A stretch of DNA of 64,000 nt, from NCBI RefSeq assembly GCF_900141745.1, contig NZ_FSRM01000001.1, positions 2,170,001 through 2,234,000 on the forward strand, in the 5' to 3' direction. Of this stretch, positions 29,531 through 36,761 are shown piece by piece. The first letter of the stretch is position 1. Each line of letters opens with the position of its first letter. The notes under the pieces are model-generated. The model was not told the DNA's origin. It searched no databases and was given only the letters and a program-made list of their open reading frames with translations. The position numbers and the translations under genes are program-made. This DNA comes from Paraburkholderia phenazinium (GTDB taxonomy: Bacteria > Pseudomonadota > Gammaproteobacteria > Burkholderiales > Burkholderiaceae).

Positions 29531-31282
29531 ATGAATTTCAGTTTCAATCTAAACCGCACCGCTAATGCGTCCGCCTGGCGCTTGCTGCCCAACGGCTGGG
29601 ACTTCGTCGCCTTTCCGCTGATCATCTGCGTGATCGCCTTCACGGCGATTGGCTTTCACCAGACGCTCGCGCCGATGTCGACGCTCAAGACCCAGGTGAT
29701 CTCGCTCGACCCGTCGAGCCTGCCCGAATACGCGTTGCGCACCACGTTGCGCATGCTGGCGGCGATGGCGGCGTCGCTGGCGTTCACGCTGATCTACGGC
29801 ACGATTGCTTCCAAGAGCCGCCGCGCCGAAAAAGTGCTGGTGCCGATTCTCGACATCCTGCAGTCGGTGCCGGTGCTCGGCTTTATTTCGTTCACGGTGA
29901 CGTTCTTCATCGGGCTTTTTCCGGGGCGGGTGCTGGGCGCCGAACTCGCGGCGATCTTCGCGATCTTTACGAGCCAGGCCTGGAACATGACGTTCAGCTT
30001 CTACCAGTCGCTGCGCTCGGTACCGCGCGATCTGGACGAGGTCTCGCGCGGCTTTCACCTGACCGGCTGGCAGCGCTTCTGGAAGCTCGAAGTACCGTTC
30101 TCGATGCCCGGCCTCATCTGGAACATGATGATGTCGATGTCGGGCGGCTGGTTCTTCGTGGTGGCCTCCGAAGCGATCACGGTGGGCAACAACACGATCA
30201 CGCTGCCGGGGATCGGCGCCTACCTGGCGCAGGCGATCGCGGACAAGAACATGCATGCGATCGGTTGGGTCATTCTGACCATGACGATCGTGATCATCGC
30301 GTACGACCAGTTGCTGTTCCGTCCGCTCGTCGCGTGGGCCGACAAGTTCCGCATGGAAACGACCAGTTCGGGTAACGCGCCGGAGTCCTGGCTGCTCGAC
30401 CTCGTGCGCCGCACCCGTCTGATTCACCGCGGCCTCGTGCCGATGGGCAAGCTGTTCGCCAATACGGCGCGTATGCCAATGCGTCTGCCAAGCTTGGGGC
30501 AACTCAAGTTCAGCATGCCGCGCCGCCAGAAGTCGTCGCGCCTGGGCGACATCATCTGGGGCGTCCTCGTGATTCTCCTGACGCTCTACGTCGTCTATCG
30601 CGTCGTCGCCTATGTGCGGACCGGCGTCACGCTTGATGAAGTGGGCCATGTCTTCGTGCTCGGCCTGATCACGCTGCTGCGCGTGGCGCTGCTGATCGCG
30701 ATCTCGTCGGCGATCTGGGTGCCGATCGGCGTGCTGATCGGGCTGCGTCCGGCGCTGGCCGAGAAGATCCAGCCGCTCGCGCAGTTCCTCGCCGCGTTCC
30801 CGGCCAATCTGCTGTTCCCGGTGTTCGTGATCGTGATCGTGCGCTTCCATCTGAACCCGGATATCTGGCTGTCGCCGCTGATCGTGCTGGGTACCCAGTG
30901 GTACATCCTGTTCAACGTGATTGCAGGGGCGAGCGCCTATCCGAACGACTATCGCGAAGTCTCGAAGAACTTCAGCATTCGCGGCTGGCAGTGGTGGCGC
31001 AAGGCGATGCTGCCTGGAATTTTCCCGTACTACGTGACGGGCGCAATTACCGCTTCGGGTGGCGCGTGGAATGCGAGCATCGTGGCCGAGTATGTGCAGT
31101 GGGGCGATACCAAGGTGGTGGCCCACGGGCTGGGCTCGTATATCGCGCAGACCACGGCGGCGGGCGACTTCCCGAAGATCATTCTCGGCATTGCGGTGAT
31201 GTCGCTGTTCGTGACGTTGTTCAACCGCACGTTGTGGCGTCCGATGTACGCCTATGCCGAATCCAAACTGCGGCTCGACTGA
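29531..31282 (+). CDS. ABC transporter permease with two fused transmembrane domains
   Basis: A 583-residue inner-membrane protein from ATG 29531. A GTG at 29504 with GGAGGG 7 bp upstream would add nine residues (MCCPCSRRQ) and cannot be excluded. Two binding-protein-dependent permease domains are fused in tandem: residues ~70-270 and ~360-570. Each has an EAA-type cytoplasmic loop, seen as the paired motifs VSRGFHLTGWQRFWKLEVPF and VSKNFSIRGWQWWRKAMLPG. This is the NitT/TauT-type arrangement. No substrate-binding protein gene is adjacent, so the substrate is unknown. The ATPase gene follows after 89 bp. Confidence 0.9.
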   Translation: MNFSFNLNRTANASAWRLLPNGWDFVAFPLIICVIAFTAIGFHQTLAPMSTLKTQVISLDPSSLPEYALRTTLRMLAAMAASLAFTLIYGTIASKSRRAEKVLVPILDILQSVPVLGFISFTVTFFIGLFPGRVLGAELAAIFAIFTSQAWNMTFSFYQSLRSVPRDLDEVSRGFHLTGWQRFWKLEVPFSMPGLIWNMMMSMSGGWFFVVASEAITVGNNTITLPGIGAYLAQAIADKNMHAIGWVILTMTIVIIAYDQLLFRPLVAWADKFRMETTSSGNAPESWLLDLVRRTRLIHRGLVPMGKLFANTARMPMRLPSLGQLKFSMPRRQKSSRLGDIIWGVLVILLTLYVVYRVVAYVRTGVTLDEVGHVFVLGLITLLRVALLIAISSAIWVPIGVLIGLRPALAEKIQPLAQFLAAFPANLLFPVFVIVIVRFHLNPDIWLSPLIVLGTQWYILFNVIAGASAYPNDYREVSKNFSIRGWQWWRKAMLPGIFPYYVTGAITASGGAWNASIVAEYVQWGDTKVVAHGLGSYIAQTTAAGDFPKIILGIAVMSLFVTLFNRTLWRPMYAYAESKLRLD

Positions 31283-31371
31283 GCGCCCCTATAACTGACG
31301 TTTCGCCTCGGCCCTTTGAAGGGGCTTAAAAAAGCAGGGCGACCCGGTGTTTTATTGTGAGAGTGACCACC

Positions 31372-32733
31372 ATGCTAAATCCTAAAATCGTCTCGGCCGA
31401 TCTGTTTCCGACGCCGCCGCAGACTCAGATCCCGGCCACGCCTGCACGCCTTGGCGCAGAAGTGCTGCGCGTCACCGACGTGAGCCGCGGCTTCGACAAG
31501 AACCAGGACGAATTGCTGGTGCTCGACGGGGTGAACCTGTCGCTGCGCGAAGGCGAGATCGTCGGCATGCTGGGCCGCTCGGGCTCGGGCAAGTCGACGC
31601 TGCTGCGTATCATCGCCGGTCTGATCGAACCGACCAGCGGCGATGTGAACTATCTCGGCAAGCCGCTTAGCGGTCCCGCCAAGGGCGTGGCGATGGTGTT
31701 CCAGACCTTTGCGCTGTTCCCCTGGCTCACGGTTCTGCAGAACGTGGAAGCGGGTCTGGAAGCGCAGGGCGTCGGTGCTCGCGAGCGCCGCGAACGCGCG
31801 CTGGCGGCGATCGATCTGATCGGTCTGGACGGTTTTGAGAACGCCTATCCGCGCGAACTGTCGGGCGGCATGCGGCAACGCGTGGGCTTCGCCCGCGCAC
31901 TGGTGGTCGACCCGACGCTGCTGCTGATGGATGAGCCGTTCTCGGCGCTCGACGTGCTGACCGCCGAAACGCTGCGTACCGACTTGCTGGACTTGTGGAC
32001 CCAGGGCCGTATGCCGATCAAGTCAGTCCTGATCGTCACGCACAACATCGAAGAAGCGGTGTTCATGTGCGACCGGATTCTGGTGCTGTCGTCGAACCCG
32101 GGCAAAGTGGTGGCCGAGATCAAAGTGCCGTTTGCGCATCCGCGTAACCGTCTCGATCCGGCGTTCCGCAAACTCGTGGACGAGATCTACGCAAAGATGA
32201 CCGCGCGTCAGGCTGGTGAGTCGACCAGGAAGGGCCTGGAGCTGGGAAGCTTGTTGCCGCATGTGTCGACCAACCTGATGGCGGGTCTGATCGAAATGCT
32301 GGCCATGGCGCCTTACCACGGCCGTGCGGACATGCCGGAAATTGCCCGTTCGCTGCATCTCGAAGTGGACGATCTGTTCCCGGTCGCCGAAATGCTGCAG
32401 CACCTGGGCTTCGCCGAAGTCCGCGAAGGCGACATTCTGTTGACGCCGCCTGCACGCGTGTTCGCTGAACTCGGCACGCAGGAGCGCAAGCTGATGTTCG
32501 CCGAGCATCTGCTGCGCCACGTGCCACTTGCGAGCCGGATCAAGACGGTGCTCAACGAACGTCCGGGGCATCGTGCGCCGCGTGTGCGTTTCGAACAGGA
32601 ACTGGAAGACTTCCTGACGGACAGCGCGGCCGAAGAGACGCTCGACGCGGTGATCAACTGGGGCCGCTATGGCGAGATCTTCTCGTACAACGACCAGACC
32701 GAACTGTTCAGTCTGGAGGACGTGGAGGCCTGA
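31372..32733 (+). CDS. ABC transporter ATPase with AAA-associated C-terminal domain
   Basis: A 453-residue protein. The ABC domain at residues ~30-265 has Walker A GRSGSGKST (68-76, Lys74), the Q-loop MVFQTFALFPW, signature LSGGMRQR (163-170) and Walker B LLLMDEP (183-189). Residues ~285-440 form an extra C-terminal domain of the kind annotated as AAA-associated, of unknown function (LLPHVSTNLMAGLIEMLAM onwards). It should power the fused permease encoded just upstream. The domain could be a regulatory sensor, as with other C-terminal domains of importer ATPases (inference). Confidence 0.9.
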   Translation: MLNPKIVSADLFPTPPQTQIPATPARLGAEVLRVTDVSRGFDKNQDELLVLDGVNLSLREGEIVGMLGRSGSGKSTLLRIIAGLIEPTSGDVNYLGKPLSGPAKGVAMVFQTFALFPWLTVLQNVEAGLEAQGVGARERRERALAAIDLIGLDGFENAYPRELSGGMRQRVGFARALVVDPTLLLMDEPFSALDVLTAETLRTDLLDLWTQGRMPIKSVLIVTHNIEEAVFMCDRILVLSSNPGKVVAEIKVPFAHPRNRLDPAFRKLVDEIYAKMTARQAGESTRKGLELGSLLPHVSTNLMAGLIEMLAMAPYHGRADMPEIARSLHLEVDDLFPVAEMLQHLGFAEVREGDILLTPPARVFAELGTQERKLMFAEHLLRHVPLASRIKTVLNERPGHRAPRVRFEQELEDFLTDSAAEETLDAVINWGRYGEIFSYNDQTELFSLEDVEA

Positions 32734-32768
32734 GCGCGGTTATCCGGTTATTGAAGAACGCAGCGGCA

Positions 32769-33488
32769 TCAGCGTGCCGCTGCGCGCCGAGCGTCCGCCT
32801 CGATCGCCCAGTCGACCGCAGCCTGCGCATGCAGCGCTGTGGTATCGAACACCGGCAACGCGGCATGCTCCGGCTTGATCAGGAGCGTGATCTCCGTGCA
32901 GCCGAGAATCACCGCCTGCGCCCCGCGGGTGGCCAGGTCCTCGATCACGCGCTGATAGACGCGCCGTGATTCCTCGTGGACCACGCCATGGCATAACTCG
33001 TCGTAAATGATGCGATGCACTTCCGCGCGATCGGCTTCGTTCGGCGTCAGCATTTCGAGTGCGTAGCGGTCGTTCAGGCGTCCCGTGTAAAACGTCTGCT
33101 CCATCGTATAGCGCGTGCCGAGCAACCCCACACGCTCGACGCCAGCCTCGCGCAAAGCGCTGCCGGTCGGGTCGGCGATATGCAAGAAGGGAATCAAGAT
33201 GGCCTGTTCGATCGACTCGTACACCCGATGCATCGTATTGGTGGCGAGGATCACGAGGTCCGCGCCGCCGTGTTCGAGTTGCTGCGCGGCGTCGGCCATC
33301 TGCGTACCGAGCGCGGCCCAGTCGCCGGCGCGCTGGAGCGCTTCCACTTCGGCGAAGTCAACGGTCAGCAAGACGCTGCGAGCATTGTGGTGGCCGCCGA
33401 GCCGCGCCTTTGCGTGGCGGTTGAGCAGCCGGTAATACTCGCTGGATGACTCCCAGCTCATGCCGCCGATGATGCCGATCGTTTTCAT
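32769..33488 (-). CDS. Aspartate/glutamate racemase family, EcL-DER type
   Basis: A 239-residue protein with the family start MKTIGIIGGMSWESS. The active site has Thr83 in ATNTMH in place of the usual first cysteine, and Cys197 in GCTEI as the second. The same Thr/Cys pair at 83 and 197 is known for the atypical L-Asp/Glu-specific racemase of E. coli, so this is probably that one-sided racemase type, converting L- to D-Asp/Glu. The gene is convergent with the ABC ATPase. Confidence 0.88.
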   Translation of the reverse strand: MKTIGIIGGMSWESSSEYYRLLNRHAKARLGGHHNARSVLLTVDFAEVEALQRAGDWAALGTQMADAAQQLEHGGADLVILATNTMHRVYESIEQAILIPFLHIADPTGSALREAGVERVGLLGTRYTMEQTFYTGRLNDRYALEMLTPNEADRAEVHRIIYDELCHGVVHEESRRVYQRVIEDLATRGAQAVILGCTEITLLIKPEHAALPVFDTTALHAQAAVDWAIEADARRAAAR

Positions 33489-33626
33489 ATCCCTGTCCTG
33501 CCGATGCGTATGGGTGAGCGACGAGTATAGGCCGGGCGGGGCGCTGGAAAGCGGTACGGATCGGCGCGCTGGCGCCGGTACGGTGGGAGTTGCGGCGGCG
33601 GATTCGTGCCTCTGGCCTGACTGATC

Positions 33627-34013
33627 CTAAGCCTTCGGCAGGGTGGATTTTTTGCCGCGCGACTTGCGTGGCTTCGGTTCGACGCCGATCCGCGGATCGC
33701 GGGCGAGCACGAGCGCCGTCACCTCGTCGACGGTGGTTTCGAACGCCGGATCATCCTGGGCGACATAGAGCCACTTTCCCAGCACCGGGTGTGGCTGCAA
33801 GGCGGGCAGCTCCTGCATCAGCGCGGCGTGCCTGTCCTGCGAGGAGCACACCAGCAGGCCGTTCCACGGCCGGTCGCGATCGCCCGCGACCAGACACAAC
33901 AGGCCGTCGATATAAGCGGCGTCCAGGCCGAACATCCGCTTGGTGATAAAGGTCGAATCGCGCTCGAAGGCGTCGAAGATCCAGAGTAGCGAGTTGCGGA
34001 TGGAAGAGGGCAT
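33627..34013 (-). CDS. TfoX-N-like small protein, divergent from dinB
   Basis: A 128-residue protein from ATG 34013 (MPSSIRNSLL). The segment TKRMFGLDAAYIDGLLCLVAGD resembles the core of TfoX N-terminal domains (RMFGG..YLDG). The C-terminus is very basic (KPRKSRGKK). The longer upstream ORF crosses the SOS box, so I rejected it. Function is unknown; TfoX-N domains occur in competence regulators and in many uncharacterised proteins. It shares a 61-bp divergent spacer and a LexA box with dinB, so SOS control is likely. Confidence 0.6.
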   Translation of the reverse strand: MPSSIRNSLLWIFDAFERDSTFITKRMFGLDAAYIDGLLCLVAGDRDRPWNGLLVCSSQDRHAALMQELPALQPHPVLGKWLYVAQDDPAFETTVDEVTALVLARDPRIGVEPKPRKSRGKKSTLPKA

Positions 34014-34048
34014 GGGCGTAACAATCCGTGAGCTTCTTGATAATACTA

Positions 34049-34064
34049 CTGTATTTTTGTACAG
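34049..34064. promoter_or_regulatory. LexA (SOS) box between dinB and the TfoX-like gene
   Basis: The sequence CTGTATTTTTGTACAG is an exact CTG-N10-CAG SOS operator with the extended TACTGT/ACAGTA flanks. It lies between the two divergent starts (34013 and 34075) and can serve both. Confidence 0.9.
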
Positions 34065-34074
34065 TATATGCATC

Positions 34075-35247
34075 TTGAACCAGCTCGACACTCCTCCGGC
34101 GGATTCGCCCTCGCCGCCGCCCTCGCCCTTGCGCAAGATCATCCATTGCGACTGCGACTGTTTCTACGCATCGGTCGAAATGCGCGACGACCCCTCCTTG
34201 CGCGGCCGGCCGCTGGCTGTGGGCGGGCGGCCCGATCATCGCGGCGTGGTGGCCACCTGCAACTACGAGGCGCGGCGCTTCGGCGTGCATTCGGCCATGT
34301 CGTCGGCAATGGCGTTGCGCAAGTGTCCCGATTTGCTGCTCATCCCGCCCACCATGGAGAAATACCGCATCGCCTCGCGCCAGATCATGGCGATCTACCG
34401 CGATTACGCGGTCGAGGTCGAACCGCTGTCGCTCGACGAAGCTTATCTGGACGTCACCCACACCGAGAGCTGTAAAGGCAGCGCCACGCTGATGGCCAAC
34501 GAGATCCGCAAGCGTGTCCGCGAGACGGTCGGCGTGACGGTGTCGGCAGGCGTGGCGCCCAACAAGTTCGTCGCCAAGATCGCCTCCGACTGGAACAAGC
34601 CCGACGGTCTTTATGTGGTGCGGCCGCACGAGGTTGACGCGTTCGTCGCCGCATTGCCGGTGCGCAAGATTTTCGGCGTGGGCAAGGTGACGGCGGCGAA
34701 GCTCGAAAAGCTCGGGCTCGTGACATGCGCCCAGTTGCGCGAGTGGCCGCTCGTCGATTTGCATCGTCAGTTCGGCGTGTTCGGCAGGCGGCTCTACGAG
34801 TTGTCGCGCGGCATCGACGATCGGCCCGTGCGCTCGGACCGGGAGCGCAAATCGGTGAGCGTGGAGACGACTTACGTCACGGATCTGCGCACGCTCGAAG
34901 AGTGCGCGGCGGAACTGCGGCGTCTGGCCGAACAACTGGACGTACGGATTGCGCGCGCCGAGGCGGCAGCGGCCGTGCGCAAGCTGTTCGTGAAGATCCG
35001 CTTCGCCGATTTTCAGCGCACTACGGTCGAATGTGTCGGCGAGGTTACCCATCTGCCGACCTTTCTCGCATTGCTGGAAAAGGGCTTTGCGCGCCGCAAC
35101 CAGGCGGTGCGGCTGCTGGGTGTGGGCGTGCGGCTCGAGGAAGAGCATCTTGCCCAGCACGGGCAGTTTGAGCTGTTCGATGAAGAGCCGGCGGATGAGC
35201 TCATCGAAGCGCCGGAGCAAGCGCCTCCGCACGATTCTGCCGAATAG
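34075..35247 (+). CDS. dinB: DNA polymerase IV (translesion, Y family)
   Basis: A ~390-residue Pol IV. Palm motif RKIIHCDCDCFYASVE with catalytic Asp26 and PLSLDEAYLDV with Asp121/Glu122; steric-gate and finger motifs follow, then the HhH region FGVGKVTAAKLEKLG and little finger. The tail QFELF is a beta-clamp-binding motif. The start is uncertain: the only in-frame codon downstream of the LexA box is TTG 34075. The ATG at 34012 lies upstream of the box, and ATG 34068 is out of frame. It performs error-prone bypass synthesis during SOS. Confidence 0.9.
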   Translation: MNQLDTPPADSPSPPPSPLRKIIHCDCDCFYASVEMRDDPSLRGRPLAVGGRPDHRGVVATCNYEARRFGVHSAMSSAMALRKCPDLLLIPPTMEKYRIASRQIMAIYRDYAVEVEPLSLDEAYLDVTHTESCKGSATLMANEIRKRVRETVGVTVSAGVAPNKFVAKIASDWNKPDGLYVVRPHEVDAFVAALPVRKIFGVGKVTAAKLEKLGLVTCAQLREWPLVDLHRQFGVFGRRLYELSRGIDDRPVRSDRERKSVSVETTYVTDLRTLEECAAELRRLAEQLDVRIARAEAAAAVRKLFVKIRFADFQRTTVECVGEVTHLPTFLALLEKGFARRNQAVRLLGVGVRLEEEHLAQHGQFELFDEEPADELIEAPEQAPPHDSAE

Positions 35248-35324
35248 TCGTCCAGTTGTCGTTTAGTCGCCCCCCAAGGCCTTTCTGACGCCGATAGAAT
35301 CGATGGCAGTCAAAGGAGCGAGAC

Positions 35325-36614
35325 ATGGACCTGATCATCCGCCGTGCCAGCCTGCCGCGTAGTGCCTCCGAATATAGAGAGCCGGTCGATATCGGCATCG
35401 AGGCGGGGCGCATCATCGCGGTCGAACCGCATCTTGCGGCGAGCGCCCCAGAAGAAATCGACGCCGCCGGTTCGCTCGTTACGCCGCCGTTCGTCGACCC
35501 GCATTTTCATATGGACGCGACGCTGTCCTACGGTCTGCCGCGCGTCAATGCGTCCGGCACGCTGCTCGAAGGCATTGCGCTGTGGGGCGAACTGAAACCT
35601 CAGTTGACCCAGGAGGCTCTGATCGAGCGCGCGCTGCAGTACTGCGACTGGGCGGTGGCGCGCGGTCTGCTGGCGATTCGCAGCCATGTCGACGTGTGCG
35701 ATCCGAGCCTGCTGGCCGTCGAAGCGTTGCTCGAGGTCAAGCGGCGCGTCGCGCCGTACCTCGACCTGCAACTGGTTGCCTTTCCGCAAGACGGGGTTTT
35801 GCGCAGCGCGGGTGCCTTCGACAATCTGAAGCGAGCAATTGCGCTCGGTGTCGATGTGGTCGGCGGCATCCCGCACTTCGAGCGGACCATGGCGGATGGC
35901 GCGGAGTCGGTGCGCATGCTGTGCGAGTACGCGGCAGAGCAGGGCTTGCGCGTGGACATGCATTGCGACGAATCGGACGACCCGCTTTCGCGTCACATCG
36001 AAACGTTGGCTGCGCAGACGCACAGGCTTGGTTTGCAGGGACGCGTGACGGGTTCGCATCTGACCTCGATGCATTCGATGGACAACTACTACGTCAGCAA
36101 GCTCTTGCCGCTGATGCGCGATTCGGGCGTGGCGGCGATCGCTAATCCGCTCATCAACATCACCTTGCAAGGCCGCAGCGATACCTATCCGAAGCGCCGC
36201 GGCATGACGCGTGTGCCGGAGATGATGGCTGCGGGTATCACGGTGGCATTCGGCCACGACTGCGTGATGGACCCGTGGTACAGCCTGGGTTCGGGCGATA
36301 TGCTCGAGGTGGCCCACATGGGGCTGCACGTCGCACAGATGACCGGCGTTGACGCGATGCATGCGTGCTTCGACGCGGTGACGGTAAATGCAGCGCGGAT
36401 TCTCGGGCTCGAAGGTTATGGCATCGCGCCGGGATGCGAGGCGAATCTCGTGTTACTCGATGCGCGCGATCCGGTCGAAGCCATCCGTCTGCGCGCGGCG
36501 CGGCTGGCGGTGGTGCGGCGTGGCAAGGTGGTGGCCCGCTCGCCCGCTGCGCGGGCGACGCTTGCGCTCGATGGTCGACCGGGGGAGGTCGATTTCAAGC
36601 TGCGGCGTGAGTAA
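35325..36614 (+). CDS. codA: Cytosine deaminase-type amidohydrolase
   Basis: A 429-residue amidohydrolase, strongly similar in my reading to E. coli CodA. Metal ligands are His60 and His62 (DPHFHMD), His213 (MHCDESDD, with Glu216) and Asp312 (FGHDCVMDPWYSLG). Conserved stretches include LQGRxDTYPKRRG and HMGLHVxQ. AAAGGAG is 7 bp before ATG. It should deaminate cytosine to uracil in pyrimidine salvage. At the position next to the metal ligand Asp, E. coli has a second Asp; here it is Cys313, which may alter substrate preference. No codB-type permease is adjacent. Confidence 0.85.
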   Translation: MDLIIRRASLPRSASEYREPVDIGIEAGRIIAVEPHLAASAPEEIDAAGSLVTPPFVDPHFHMDATLSYGLPRVNASGTLLEGIALWGELKPQLTQEALIERALQYCDWAVARGLLAIRSHVDVCDPSLLAVEALLEVKRRVAPYLDLQLVAFPQDGVLRSAGAFDNLKRAIALGVDVVGGIPHFERTMADGAESVRMLCEYAAEQGLRVDMHCDESDDPLSRHIETLAAQTHRLGLQGRVTGSHLTSMHSMDNYYVSKLLPLMRDSGVAAIANPLINITLQGRSDTYPKRRGMTRVPEMMAAGITVAFGHDCVMDPWYSLGSGDMLEVAHMGLHVAQMTGVDAMHACFDAVTVNAARILGLEGYGIAPGCEANLVLLDARDPVEAIRLRAARLAVVRRGKVVARSPAARATLALDGRPGEVDFKLRRE

Positions 36615-36687
36615 CGTTAGCGTGGGTAACGTCAACGTGAGTAACGGTCATAACAGGTAACGCTGGCGATACGGGCAATACCCGCAA

Positions 36688-36734
36688 TAAAAAACCGGTG
36701 CCTGCGTGAGTGAGCAGGGCACCGGTTTTTTCCA
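36688..36734. terminator. Bidirectional terminator between codA and prlC
   Basis: AAAAACCGGTGCC and GGCACCGGTTTTTT form a long stem with T-tracts on both strands. It serves the convergent codA and oligopeptidase genes. Confidence 0.9.
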
Positions 36735-36761
36735 GAAGCCGCGCCAATAGGCGCGCAAAGC

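Noticed and set aside
34068..34475. ATG-started ORF at the dinB 5' end
   Set aside because: Out of frame with the polymerase motifs; the dinB frame is continuous, so no frameshift is needed.
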